Shown: one piece after another, positions 1-11,802 of the stretch
Layout: each line of letters opens with the position of its first letter
How positions within the stretch are numbered: the first letter of the stretch is position 1
Source: Engraulis encrasicolus
Lineage: Eukaryota > Chordata > Actinopteri > Clupeiformes > Engraulidae
DNA: 64,000 nucleotides
Assembly (NCBI RefSeq): GCF_034702125.1
Contig: NC_085867.1
Coordinates: forward strand, 43,076,483 to 43,140,482
Direction: 5' to 3'
Made by a program: the position numbers and the translations under genes
The notes under the pieces: model-generated
Database searches by the model: none
What the model saw: the letters and a program-made list of their open reading frames with translations, nothing else
What the model was told of the DNA's origin: nothing

Positions 1-77
1 CGTTCCATTGGCCGTTGCTGTCCACCTGTGCACAATCCTCGTCATTCCAGTTGTCTGGCTGGTTGGGTCGCCAGTTC
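1..77 (-). CDS. C-type lectin coding exon 4 (QPD loop), cut by window edge
   Basis: The acceptor is CACAG (82-78). The exon finishes codon 105 and encodes NWRPNQPDNWNDEDCAQ and the following residues, the sugar/Ca-binding long loop. It is open at the window edge, so the exon end is unknown. Confidence 0.87.
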
Positions 78-3000
78 CTGTGTGAGCAAGTCAAATAATA
101 CATTGTGTTTCATCCCTTCTGCTATTAAAACACTGAATAGCACATGAGTCCTACATTTAAGGTTTTTTCCCCGTTTTTATATATCTACAAACCCCAACTC
201 CGGTGAAGTTGGGACGTTTGGTAAACTGAGAATAAAATCAAAATGCTATCATTTTCAAAACATTCAATACATTCCTTAGATGGAGAATAGTGAAAAGACA
301 ACATATCAAGTGTTAAAATCGAGAAAAAATATTGCTTTAGGGGACATATGTAGTCATTTCTAATTTGATAACTGCAAAACGTCTCAAATAAGTTGGGACG
401 GGGATCCGTGAAATGTTATAAACATTCAAATAAGAAAAAACAACAAGAAAGAACAATTATACTGATGAACAATTTGAGTGTCCAGGTATAAGACAATCAC
501 AGAATGGCTGAGTCACTCAGAATTAAAGATGCAGAGGGAACAATTACCATAGTTATTAGGGCTGTAACGATATTGGATCGAACCGAGAAATCGTGATACT
601 CAGAGTCACAATACTGTATCGTGATGTAAGGAGGCAGTATCGTGATACGCCCTTTCAAAGTTTTGTTACCCTTATGTTCAGAAAACAACCGTTAAATTCA
701 ATGTGATAATACTTCTAAGCTTCAAATGAGATACATTTCAGAAATCGTGGGGTGTATCGAACTGGAGGTAAAAAATCGTGATACGAACCGAATCGTGAGT
801 TCAGTGTATCGTTACAGCCCTAATAGTTATTACATAAAGTTTTGAATTTGAAAGTTTTCCATTGATTTACCGTGATTGAGTGTATATAAGCCATATTTTT
901 GTCATTAAAATCATTGTATAGGTTCATGACATCATGAAATATATATTGGCTGTAGTCTCACTCTAGCACTCGGAGAATTACAGCTAGTGAAAACTTGACC
1001 ATATTAAGGACGCTTCATATGTGCAAATGATAGAGGGGTTTAACTTTCCCCTATCCACCCGAGCTCACTTGAAATAGACCCAGACGACATGGGAAATTGT
1101 CCTTTGCTTGCAGAAGTCAGCAGAAGTTTTTTTTTGGACAATAATAGAGTCTTGCACATCCTGTGCTACAGTGAAAATTGACCATGCAAGTTGTGTTAGT
1201 GCTAACTTCAAAAGTCAGCCTCCATGATGGCATGAGGGTGCAGTAGTACATTGGTTAAGCTGTTCTAACTCACCTGTAGAATTGAATACAGTATTGAATG
1301 AAATAAATGGGTTTTAAACAGCATGGAAAGCCAATCGTGAATTATATTTTGAAGGGAGATCTTCGATTACTGCCACATAGTAAGGACAAATTGCATTCTC
1401 TACAATGTTTTAACAGTTTAACTCCAACATAAGGACCAGCAGGACATAAAATGGCTGGCTTTTGGTCAAGACCTGTCACACTGTAAGCACTACAGAAAGG
1501 AAAACATTGAAAAACATGACAAGGAAAACACCTACCATTTAAGCTGGTAAAATCATGTCCAAGATAGGAATCAACACTATTTTTATATAAAATCATCTCA
1601 TCGGTTAATGCTATTAACTGTTAAGTGTTGTTCTTTGTTTTGTTTTTATTCTTCCTCGACATTTGCTGCCTTTTATTGTCCCCGTCCCAACTCTTTTGAG
1701 ACGCGTTGGATTTACATATTCATGAATATCCCCCAAAACAATCATTTTGGTCAGTTTTGATGGCTGATATGTTTTCTTTGTACCGTTCTCCAACTAATGT
1801 CAGAACCAGACTTTTTGAAAATGGCAGTATTTTGTTATTTTTAACAATTAAGCTTGCGTCCCAACTTCTATGGAGTTGGGGTTTGTATTTATATATTTAT
1901 TGTTTATTTTCTTTCTTCTATATCCTTGTTTGGAGCACTTGTCTGCTTGTCATGCTTTGTTTTTGTTGTCCTTGTTTTGTTTTGTTACTGTCCTTTGTCA
2001 CTGTCATTAGTAGTGAGCTGTTTGTGCAAGTTTTTGTTGTGTGTCAGTACTGTGTTGTCTGTGTAAGCTTTTGCTGCTTTTACCTGCAACCAAATCTACC
2101 TTCGGGTACAAATAAAGTTACCTTACCTTACCTTACTGTATGGGCAAATCTGCACACAGTTGTTACTAGTCACCGATTTCTTCAACACAACCTTTCGACC
2201 TCAGGCAATCTTCGTCAGGTGTAGTGTGTCACACCTACAGTATACACCTGACGAGGACCGCCTGAGGTCAAAAGGTTGTGACGAATAAATCAGTGAGCAG
2301 CTACAGTGTGCAGATTTTTTGGTAACACTTTAGAATAAGGTTATTCTAATAAGCGTTTATAGTCACTAGTAAGCGGGTAGTAATACCCTTACAAGTGCCC
2401 AATAACATGCTTATTAACTTTGTTAACATGCTTATTAACGTTGTTTACATCTGATGAGTATAACTTTATTTGAGTAAAAGCATGAAAATCTGTACACATG
2501 GCAGCCATTTGGAAAATTTCGTTTTTTCGCGACGCCTCCATATCTAGTATTAGTCAGCATGTCAAGATGGATATGTGTACCGATTTAAATAATAAGACTA
2601 AAAAAATAAACCACTATAAACATAATAAGCAGCTTATAAGATGTTAATAAGCATGTTATTGGGCACTTGTAAGGGTATTACTAACTGCTTACTAGTGACT
2701 ATAAACGCTTATTAGAAGAACCTTATTCTAAAGCGTTACCGATTTTTCCTTTTTCTTCTACGCGTCTTTGTTTGATCGAGCTCCTTACCTGTGTTACTGG
2801 ATGTGCACGCATCCCTCACACTACTTTTTTTTAAAACTGTAAGGCCCCCATGCCATTCACACAACCACATACATAGGCTATTCAACTGAAGCCAGGCTTT
2901 AAACTGTTGGATGGATGCCAAAATAGTTTAGTAAAAGCAGTTATGTTGGGATACAATGTCATGTATTGCCTCTGCAATTTATGCTAGGTCTACGGTAAGT

Positions 3001-3725
3001 CTCAAGTATGTCTTTATATTACATTGCATTGCATTATTCTTAGCTGATGCTGTTATCCAAAAGCGACTTACAGATATTCTATGTAAAGGGTATTGGTTCC
3101 AGTCCCTGGAGTAATGTGGGGTTAGGTGCCTTGCTCAAGGGCACTGCAGCCATGGAATGAGACAGGGAGTTGAAAGGGTGGGATTTAAACCTGCAACCCA
3201 CTGCACAAATGTTTCTATGTCTGAATGCAGCACGAAACTCTACCTGCCCAAGCCAAATTCCCCTCCTTGAGAAATGACTGTTTATCTTATCTGGAGTGGA
3301 CTTTTATTTGTAGCTCACATAGAAGACATTACACTTGCTCGTCTGTTAGATGAGGACGACCTGAGTAAGTCTGACAGACGAGCAGATGGAAGCAGGCGGA
3401 CTTCAAGCTTGAAAAGAACAACAAAACGTTTTTTTTTTAATAAGATGACCTGAATGAATGGGAATCCTTACAGACATGACACACTCTATGGATATTTTCA
3501 GTCATTTGATTTCACTGAGTTGACTTACGCGATCATATGGTCCCACGGTGTGCCGTCTGTCCACTCCCATACTCCCTCCTCAGCAATGTCGTTCAGACCC
3601 ATCCAGTAGATCTTGCCATCCACCTGGGTCCGCAGCCACGTCTAAAGGATGGGGAAAGGAGGGGTGAGTAGTACAATACAAGACGAGAGAGCGTATGAGT
3701 GAGAGACAGGCATGGACAGAGAGTG

Positions 3726-3781
<56 letters not shown>

Positions 3782-3868
3782 TGTGAGACAGTGTGAGTGT
3801 GAGTGTGTGAGAGAGAGAGACAGTGTGAGTGTGTGAGAGAGAGAGAGAGAGAGAGTGAGAGTGAGAGT

Positions 3869-3940
<72 letters not shown>

Positions 3941-6900
3941 CCAATCCAAAATTGCATTGTGTTTTACTAGGCCAAGCATTTATGGATACGTCAGAACCAG
4001 TACAGGTCAGAAAGCACTTGCAGACAGGGGCGGATCTAGCCATTTTGGGGCCCTAGGCGAAGCATAAACATGGGGGCCCTCAAAAGTTGTTATATAGACA
4101 TACAATTGTGGGATTTGGTGCTATTCAAGTGTTTTGTCTCATATAGATCTTTGACTACTTTACATATGTGACACAGTAAGATCAAGCCTGCTTTTTTTGC
4201 ACGTCTACCACAACTGGTGTGACAGTTGGGGGCCCCTATGGAGGACACATTTGGCTGGGGCCCTAGGCAATTGCCCAGGTTTGCCTAATGGAAAGTTCGC
4301 CTCTGCTTGCAGAGACATGGCTTATGACAGGTCAAAGGCAGCACGCACCGCACACAGGAGGTTGAGTTGAGTTGACATCATCATTCACAAACACTGGCTC
4401 TATACACTGGCTATGTTTACACGAGACATTCAATTCAGAATTAACTCCATTTAATTCTGAATAAAGCTTAATTCCACTTTGAAAACGTCATGTAAACACC
4501 TCTTTATTCGGAATTAAAAAAATATCAAAGTAAACTCTGCGGAACTATTTAATTCTGAATGATTAATTCAGAATTAAAAACTGACAAAAAATGACACCAT
4601 GTTGCCAGAAGGTGAGTGTTGCTCAGGGACGCAAAAAGAATTTCAGTGTAAAGTGACAATAAAGTCTGTATCGTATCGTATCGTATCATAACCAGGCCAT
4701 CTTCTACAAGAGGCTGTGTAGAACAGCGGACTGGTTTTGACTGGGCAACAATACCTGTTTGTGCATATTGCTTGTTGGAACATATTGCATTTACTTAATC
4801 TGATTTCATGGACAGTGTACAAGACGGTCTGCTTTTTAAGAAAGTTACAGTATGTAAATATATTGCTCATTGGATTAATGACAACATCAATACTGTACTG
4901 ACTTGGTAAGTTAATAAAGCAGAAAGGCATTATTACTCGTAATTGCAAAAAAGAAGTTAAAGGGTTTCTACACTATTATACATATAAAGACGGTCAGATA
5001 GTTGGTGACACATGCTGACGGTCTGAGAAATTTCGATACCTCTGATGCCACCCCCAGCCCCACCTCTGCAATGGCAGTAGGCTACCCTGGAATGGTGACA
5101 CTGACGGGTGTACTTTACACAGTTAAAAAAAAAAAAGAAAAAAGAATGATGTTAATTCCACAATTAGAAAGTACACTGGACCAAATATATCTAGAAGATG
5201 TTAAATCGACTCTATGGGTGTTGAATTATCACTGTATTGTTTACTTGTCCTCCTCACCCTCTCGTGCCAGTTGGTGATGCTCATCAGGTTGGCATTCTTG
5301 GTGTCACAGTCAGTGCGCGCCTCGTTCCAGCTAAGGGTCGTGGAGGAGAAGAAGTAGCAGCGCTCATCATAGGCCCTCCAGCCGCTCGCACACTGACACC
5401 ATGCTGCACACAACAACACACAGCTTTTATTTATTTATCTTCACTATTATAAATAGATATATATTTTTTATATATATATATTTTGGGGCTTTTATGCCTT
5501 TATTTGACAGGACAGTTGAAGATGGTGACAGGAAGCGAATGGGACAGAGAGACGGGGGAGGATCGGGAAATGACCCTAGCCGGACTCGAACCGGGGTCCC
5601 CGTGGGTGGGCATGCAAGCCCAAATGTGGGGGGCTTAGCGCGCTGCGCCACAGCGCCCCCATAAATAGATATTTTTGTACATTTGGCACCATTGGGCCAG
5701 CCTGGTCATATCCTTGTACTAAACTGTACATTCACTGTTGCGCATGGATGTGCAGGCCCAGGCTGCCATTGAGCAGCTGCAACAAATGTCATCTTCCAAA
5801 CATCAAAGCGACCTGTTTATTGGGTATTACGTAATTGGACGTTTGTCACAAAACAGTCCTCCATTGCTTTAGTTATTTTAATTTGATATAACAAACTGTA
5901 TAGCGTATTTAGGGGCATTGCAGCAAATTCTGGGCCCTATGTACAATCAAATGATGGACTCACACTCAAATACCGACATCTGACTCCGTGTGGGCTCTAC
6001 ACATACTGTATGTCCGGCCCTGATGACTGAAGTCGAACTTAAAGGACCAGTTCAGTCAATTTCAACATGCAGTTGTAATGCTCACACTACCCTGGACTTG
6101 TCAGTACCTGAGTTTTTTTTTTCTTCTTCTTCAGCCTTTTCCGAGATCTTGGTCATTGTAATGGGGGCAGCGCTTTGTTTACATTTCAAAAAAACATTTT
6201 TATTTATTCCCAAAAAATCGGAAAGGTTATGCAACATCAGCAGACAACTAGCAAACAGTGGTACCTTTTGGGAAAATATTTGGAGTAGGCCTATGTTAAG
6301 TTTTTTAAAAATGTAAACAAACGCTGCCCCCATTAGAATAGCTCATATCTCGGAAAAGGCTTACCCGAAAAATGTGGCATCACCGGGTACTGACAAGTCA
6401 AGGGTAGCGTGAGCAATTCAACAGCATATTGAAATTGACTGAACTGGTACTTTAAGCCCAAACTGACGCATTGTCATCAGAATGAAAATGGTTAAATCAA
6501 AAAGAACATTTATACAAATAAAGCCCAGTAATTCTCCAAGGGTTAAATATTTACAAGGATAATGTATAACCATGTGTTATATTTCTCATTTATGGGTGTT
6601 AATTCCTCAGTCCAGGGGAGTAAGTGGCCATTCCATCCCTCTCTTTAGGCCTACTTGTCCCATAAAAATCTTGTGACCAACAAGAGTATCGAAGGACATA
6701 AATGCTCTGATGTTTTACGCTGGGGATGATGGGCCCAATAAAAGTCACATGCAACTCAGGCTGTCTCTCCTCACATTACTGACTGTGCGTATATGGCAAA
6801 AATCATAACATAATGACAGAACATAATGCACAATAATTTGCATGTATAGTTCAAAATCATGTACCGTACATATGGTACATTCATGTCTTGATATAGAATC

Positions 6901-7481
6901 ATTAATACAAACACGTCTAATTTCATCCTTTAACAAACTACCCATTACCATATCATGCAGCAAAGAAACATGTTTACAGACGATAAGAGGTGGTTAGTAA
7001 TGAGATAACACATCGAAAAACATGCCTAGAAACATCTTCTCACAAGAGCTCCAGTGCAGGCTTGTGGCTTAACAAACAGATACCGTGAGATGAGAAATCA
7101 GTGAAGGCCACACAGAAACTAGCTCAGTGCCATACATTGTCATTTTCACACCACCTGGTGCCATCTGCACACATAATACAAGTCATGCCCCCCTCATTGA
7201 CTTCTCCTCTGTCTCAAAATATTAGAATAATATGTTCTAATGAGACAACAGCTGATCTTGAGAATAACATGAACTAAATATATGGTATTGAACTGTAGAA
7301 GTCAGATTGACTCATCCTGGTTGTAGATTAGAAGCATCTAAACAATGGATAGTATTGAATTGTCGAAGTCAACCAAACATGGATGGGTCCATCTCATGCA
7401 ATAGGTCTTAGGTAGAGCAAACTCACCTGTGCTGATGAAGGCACAGCAGGCGGCGAGGAAGAGGAGGAAAGCGCCTCTCAT
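1..7481 (-). CDS. Secreted C-type lectin (QPD type), 5' four exons, 3' end outside window
   Basis: Coding exons read on the minus strand as 7427-7481, 5258-5403, 3529-3641 and 1-77, with GT donors and AG acceptors and consistent phases (1, 0, 2). The 130 visible residues begin with a signal peptide (MRGAFLLFLAACCAFIST) followed directly by a single C-type lectin-like domain. The domain has an extra N-terminal cysteine pair (C23, C34) as in long-form CTLDs, the core WMGLND (residues 80-85), then NQPDNW (110-115) and EDCA (118-121). In this family QPD in the long loop usually marks galactose-type Ca-dependent binding, while EPN marks mannose. The product is probably a soluble extracellular pattern-recognition lectin like other small fish lectins. 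The remaining part (WND-like strand and last cysteines) is beyond base 1. No transmembrane or collagen region is seen. Ligand and paralogue identity are inferred. Confidence 0.9.
187..1886. mobile_element. Non-autonomous DNA transposon, ~1.7 kb, 30-bp terminal inverted repeats
   Basis: The ends ACAAACCCCAACTCC and GGAGTTGGGGTTTGT are inverted repeats that continue for about 30 bases (GAAGTTGGGACG / CGTCCCAACTTC). No transposase frame is visible inside. A hAT element is nested at 557-822. It sits in intron 3 of the lectin. Confidence 0.75.
557..822. mobile_element. hAT-like MITE, TIR TAGGGCTGTAACGAT
   Basis: Begins TAGGGCTGTAACGAT and ends ATCGTTACAGCCCTA. It is flanked by a perfect 8-bp target duplication ATAGTTAT (549-556 and 823-830). 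Length 266 bp, no coding capacity. Confidence 0.92.
2145..2315. repeat. Fold-back inverted repeat
   Basis: The two arms pair imperfectly (CTGCACAC..CACCGATTT against the reverse of AATCAGTG..GTGTGCAG). The inner part carries CGACCTCAGG...TCGTCAGG motifs also seen in other hairpins of this window. Confidence 0.6.
2321..2740. mobile_element. Fold-back MITE with long inverted arms
   Basis: Starts GGTAACACTTTAGAATAAGG and ends with the near-complement CCTTATTCTAAAGCGTTACC. The arms extend about 130 bases on each side (GTGCCCAATAACATGC is shared). No ORF. Confidence 0.8.
3025..3225 (-). mobile_element. tRNA-derived SINE, minus orientation
   Basis: The complement carries the shared SINE body with TTGAGCAAGGCACCTAACCC and the tail AAGTCGCTTTTGGATAACAG-like. 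It is the same body as at 9617-9845 and 20088-20200. The tRNA-like head is degraded. Confidence 0.75.
3529..3641 (-). CDS. C-type lectin coding exon 3 (CTLD core)
   Basis: This exon encodes residues 68-104, including IYWMGLNDIAEEGVWEW, the WIGL-type core of a CTLD. The acceptor is TTTAG and the donor GTAAGT (3528-3523). A compound (CA)n/(GA)n tract lies about 90 bases upstream in transcript sense. Confidence 0.9.
3729..3938. repeat. Compound (GT)n-(GA)n microsatellite
   Basis: GT repeats from 3729 grade into GTGAGA mixtures and then GA repeats to 3938. It lies in the lectin intron close upstream of exon 3 in transcript sense. Confidence 0.95.
4025..4305. mobile_element. hAT-like MITE, TIR CAGGGGCGGA
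   Basis: Starts CAGGGGCGGATC and ends TTCGCCTCTG, flanked by the perfect 8-bp duplication CTTGCAGA (4017-4024, 4306-4313). 281 bp. Internal GGGGCCCTAGGC is repeated in both halves. Confidence 0.9.
5258..5403 (-). CDS. C-type lectin coding exon 2 (start of CTLD)
   Basis: The acceptor is TGCAG at 5408-5404. I chose it over a CAG 12 bases downstream because it alone keeps frame with exon 1 (phase 1). The exon encodes AWCQCASGWRAYDERCYFF and then the alpha-1 helix with WNEARTDC. The donor is GTGAGG (5257-5252). Confidence 0.88.
5475..5663 (-). mobile_element. tRNA-derived SINE, minus orientation
   Basis: The complement starts GGGGGCGCTGTGGCGCAGCG (box A-like) and has GGTTCGAGTCC (box B), then a TCATTTCCCGATCC body. 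It is the same family as 58170-58330. It is not a functional tRNA: the cloverleaf arms do not pair. Confidence 0.85.
6039..6455. mobile_element. TTAA-flanked fold-back MITE
   Basis: TTAA at both ends, then AGGACCAGTTCAGTCAATTT and the inverse AAATTGACTGAACTGGTACT. The inner arms (AATGGGGGCAGCG / CGCTGCCCCCATT) also pair. 417 bp, lectin intron 1. Confidence 0.85.
7427..7481 (-). CDS. C-type lectin coding exon 1 (signal peptide)
   Basis: ATG at 7481-7479. The exon encodes residues 1-18 plus one base and ends at donor GTGAGT (7426-7421). The sequence is a hydrophobic, small-residue-rich signal peptide. An AG preceded by a T-rich run near 7540-7555 could join this exon to an upstream 5'UTR exon. 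Confidence 0.88.
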
Positions 7482-7649
7482 TCTCTCACTCCCTCACTCC
7501 ACTTCCCAATTCGATTTGCTTTTCCTAGTTAGTTCAACACGACTGAGGAAAAAAAAAAAGTTTAAATCTGTCTGCGTTTGTCTGTAGCACGTCCAAGAGC
7601 TGACCAAGATCTTGTTTGCCGTTAATTCATTGTGTGAGATGAAAACTTG

Positions 7650-7680
<31 letters not shown>

Positions 7681-9616
7681 CTGTATGTGAAAGTGTCCCA
7701 AGTGTGATCTGAAGCTGTCAGACACTAAGTGTGAGCATCCTCAGGTGATACAGGCTTTTCACACACACTCTCAGGTCCAAAGATTACAGACCGTAAAACC
7801 AAAACAACAGCCTGATGGTCATTGCATAAAAGGCACTGACATGGCTCATCCATAATCCTATGTATACTGTACTTTGGCCAAGGCGCAAAATCAAACTTTT
7901 TAGAGGTGCACTGTGTAAGATTTTTAGTTGTTTATTTCCAGAATTCATGCCACCCATTCACTAAAGTTACCTTTTTCATGAATGCTTACCACCACCATCA
8001 AATTCTAAGTATTCAGTATGACTGGGAAAATTACACTTTTCATACATGAAAAGGGGGATCTTCTCCATGGTCCGCCATTTTTAATTTCCAGAAATAGACA
8101 TTTTTAGTTGCAGAAATGACTGTACTTGGGCCATACTAGAAAACCTAGATTCAATGAGCAGCATAGTTGCAGTACCTTTTTTGACCATTTCCTGCACAGT
8201 GCACCTTTAAGTAGGTATAATGAACATAATTCACTATGATCAATATAGTAGCCACAGTCCTCTTCACCCATATAGATCATATGGGATGCCTGATGCAGTG
8301 TTGCATGTATTGCATGCTCTACCAGGTTGGGGTTGGGGTTGCACTGGCTACACATTGTCTTTGGCCAGATTAACTGGATTCCGATCGCTTACTAATACTA
8401 TGTCTTTGTGTGATATCAACACCATTTTATGTATTATACTTTGTATACATTTATGTAGTCGATTTCAAGATGACCGAAGCACCGCCAAATATCTGTGGTT
8501 TTTATTTTCCTTCCACAATGAGTGGGCCAAATGTTCTGGGCAAGTAAATGTGAAGAAAAAAATCCTTTTGTCTTCCCCTTTAGGATGCACACCCTTAAGC
8601 CACAGTGTACCTCATGCTACTCCCAACAAACTTCCACAACATCCAGTGTTCCCCATTATTTATGAGTCACCCTCGCACGAGTCACCTTTCCTGGTCCTTT
8701 CAATGGAGTGGAATTAAAGCTCATACAAAATGGTGCCACCTCTGATGCCAACCCATCCCACTTCTGACACCATGGTGATTGAACCCAGGCCTTCAGGGAT
8801 ACCAAACCGACTGGCTGTCTGTACCGAAGCCCTAACGACTACCAGAGGTGAAAGACTATCCTCCATACTCATCCTACACACATTTGGATGCATTTCAATG
8901 GGAATTTTAATTTAAATCAATATCAATTTGACATGCATTTTGTTCCATTGACCAAAAAATGACACTTGCAAAGTTTTGTGGAATACAGCCATACATTTGA
9001 CTGTATCTGTAAAGAAATACTTATTTGGGCATAGTCTATAAATGTCTCTGAATGTTCCATTCTTTAGTTAAAAGTTTTACATTTTTCACTCAAAGAGAAA
9101 TATTTGTGATGAATGTTATTTCAGGATGTTATCACTGCATTGGTATTGTCAACATCCATACACAATTTTTGCACAGCAAAGAAAATACCATTGTGTAATG
9201 ATGGCAGTTGAAATGATGATGAAGCATATCGGGTCAAAACAAATTGCAAATTAGCTATAGTTATGATGGACATGCAAAGTTCAAAAGTCGGCAATTTAAT
9301 TCCCTTTACGGCAGCATACTTTCGGTCAATAAAGTTTATACAACAAACTTACCAAACCTCCTCAATCGTTACTTTTTAACTAATTTTACAGTAAATCTAT
9401 GCTGACCCACCACCAACCCTGCCACAGAACAATAAAAGACAAGTAGACCGGGCGCTACTGTGTTGCATATTCCGCAGGTTTATTTTGCAGAGGCCAAGGG
9501 GCATTAGTCTGTTGTCTGAAGAGTAGCTCGTTTCAAAGAGATTTAAACACAAAATGGAAGACATGTACAGTACTGTGAAGGAACCAAGGACCATGATGTG
9601 GGCAAATGGCAAATGT
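7482..9616. other. Lectin upstream flank; no gene recognised
   Basis: Contains the lectin 5' region, a TTAA-type MITE at 7898-8210 and otherwise AT-rich sequence. No exon with family resemblance was found on either strand. Any lectin promoter should lie just above 7481; no clear TATA box could be assigned. Confidence 0.5.
7898..8210. mobile_element. TTAA-type MITE family A, copy 1
   Basis: Starts AGAGGTGCACTGTGTAAGA and ends TGCACAGTGCACCTTTAA. The right TTAA is intact, the left has decayed to TTAG. It shares the internal ATGGTCCGCCATTTT segment with the other copies. Confidence 0.85.
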
Positions 9617-9845
9617 GGGCAGCCGTGGCCTAGTGGTTAGAGAGTTGGTCTTTCAATCTAGGGGTTGCCGGTTCAAATCCCCCCTAACCTCTCCCTACAT
9701 TTCCATCCATGGCTGAAGTGCCCTTGAGCAAGGCACCTAACCCCACATTGCTCCAGGGACTGTAACCAATACCCTGCAAAAATAATAGTTGTAAGTTGCT
9801 TTGAATAAATGAAAGCGTCAGCTAAGTGCAATGTAATGTAATGTA
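9617..9845 (+). mobile_element. tRNA-derived SINE, full-length, plus orientation
   Basis: Head GGCAGCCGTGGCCTAGTGG (box A) and CGGTTCAAATCC (box B), body TTGAGCAAGGCACCTAACCC, tail AGTTGCTTTGAATAAATG then an (AATGT)n end. The pol III boxes are intact. Confidence 0.9.
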
Positions 9846-10752
9846 ACCAAAAATGAACCTGAAATAAAGTTAAGACTATTGGCAGCTAAAAGGAAATTAA
9901 CTTTATCTCACAAATGGTATTTCTGCATGGTGTTGACTGTGTTTGCCCAACTGCCTATAGGAGGGAAATCATTTGATTGTAGTAGTAAACCATATACCAA
10001 AGAATATAAGACTAACTCGGCAATACATCATATTGGATCGTGAATATAAAAAATGCATACAGCTTCCATTGAACAACAAAAAAAAGAAAAACACTGAACA
10101 AGCGCATATGCAATATTTCACTTTAATTTTTTTGACAATACAAAGAAACGAGAAGGCATAACAAAGTTTCAAGCCAAAAAATATACAACACAGATACGAT
10201 ATCAAACCGGTACGAAAGCATAACATGTTTACAAAAGACCACTCCAGGGATGCCCCGCTCAGCTGAAGTGATCTGAAAAAAGATACAATAAGGTCCTTAT
10301 GCTCTTAAAATCTAGTTAGTGCCATAGCAACTGTACTGTACAGTGCATCTAAAAATCAACCGACAGCGTTAAGCCCTCTACCTGTCTAAGGTATATTAGA
10401 AATAACCTCACACCACTCATATAGAGACACATAGAAGACCACCCAGCTTTCCCCCTGGGATTTGAACCATAAAAAGTCATCCCCAAATTGTCACGCACAA
10501 ATGTAATCAAGTCATGAAAGTCATATATAATATACTATGAACCTTTTACCACATAAATATACTTTTTAATCTTCATTTTATTTTTCAGAGAATGAAAGAA
10601 AATGATTGGCTTTTGGGATTGTATTGTGAGAAGATGGAGACTTCTCATTTGATAATACAGCAATGAATCCATCAGAATAAGCTGGAAAAGGCTTTAAGAG
10701 GAGATTATGGCCACAACAGGGAAGAGCTTCGGCTGCCTGGGAGTCCACAACA

Positions 10753-10880
10753 GGGGTGAATTTCTCAAAACCAAAGTTGCTAACTACATTAGCTACTTTG
10801 CTGTTTTCAATGCATTTTCCCATTGGCAACTACCGAAGTTGCTAACAGGCTAACAACTTCTCTTTTGAGAAACTCACCCC
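10753..10880. mobile_element. Short inverted-repeat element, copy 1
   Basis: Starts GGGGTGAATTTCTCAAAA and ends TTTTGAGAAACTCACCCC. It is 128 bp with a near-identical copy at 11291-11420. It lies in the presumed KLHL8 3'UTR. Confidence 0.82.
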
Positions 10881-11290
10881 AGTTTTGTTGGGGTATTCCA
10901 CAGATCCAAGGTTAAGACGACGTGCCCACGTATGCTTACTCTGACCAAGAGGGAAAACCTTGGAAAAGTAGCGATGTGTGGCTTTTCATTTTTGTATGAT
11001 ATGGAATCCCTATGGGTTCTTCTATTAGGTCCATAACAGTACGACTTCATCTGAGTTAAGATGTCTGGGTTAGGTCACTTAAACAAGCTACCGTACACTT
11101 GGCATACTCCTCTGGCATTGTAAGCACATTCAAAACACGACAGTTCAAGCCTCCAAAAAAAACAAAAAACAAAAAAAAAAACCCTCCTCAGTTGAGCAAC
11201 ACTTAATCCAGAAGGCCTCCACACAAACCTCCCCAACGCCCCGGGAGACATACTTCAGAAAACAGAGTCAGTCACTACTGCCCAAGTGCC

Positions 11291-11420
11291 CAGGTGAATT
11301 TCTCAAAACCAAAGTTGCTTACTACATTAGCTACTTTGTTGTTTTCAATGCATTTTTCCATTGGCAACTACCGAAGTTGCTAACAGGCTAACAACTTCTC
11401 TTTTGAGAAACTCAGCCCAG
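11291..11420. mobile_element. Short inverted-repeat element, copy 2
   Basis: Same element as 10753-10880, over 90 percent alike by eye, including GTTGCTAACAGGCTAACAAC. Direct orientation, 0.4 kb apart. Confidence 0.82.
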
Positions 11421-11523
11421 ATTGAGTTTGACACCTCAGAATAGAGGAGTCTCGCCTGAACAATTCACCATTCAAGAAAACAAAAGGGCTCTTCTCTTCA
11501 GAGATATAGCATTGACTGAGTTC

Positions 11524-11802
11524 CAGGGGCGTCAGATGACCCAAAGCTATACAGGGGCACAGCAGGACACTGAGAGATAATGCAAGCAGTTATTTACTTT
11601 AAAAAGCTTGTAAATTAATTATTTTACTGCAAGTAGTGCATGTGCACTATTTTGTGTGCATTCTGTATATTACTCCGTGTGTTAAACTTGAGCAAAATTC
11701 CAAAGTAACAAGGTTGTTGTTTTTTAGTGAAACTCATACCGGGGCACAGCAAATCAATACCCAGACACGTGCCCCTGTAAAATGGGTCTAGCGACGCCCC
11801 AG
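11524..11802. mobile_element. hAT-like MITE, TIR C(A/T)GGGGCGTC
   Basis: Ends CAGGGGCGTCAGA and GCGACGCCCCAG, flanked by the perfect 8-bp duplication CTGAGTTC (11516-11523, 11803-11810). 279 bp. Confidence 0.9.

Noticed and set aside
3580..4043. Long Ser-Leu / Thr-His open frames on the minus strand
   Set aside because: They translate (GA)n and (CA)n microsatellites in several frames at once; no domain and no conservation.
9617..9690. Functional tRNA genes at tRNA-like heads (here and at 5475, 45395, 49818, 52415, 52820, 58170, 62200)
   Set aside because: Pol III A and B boxes are present, but the cloverleaf does not close and each head is followed by a shared SINE body.
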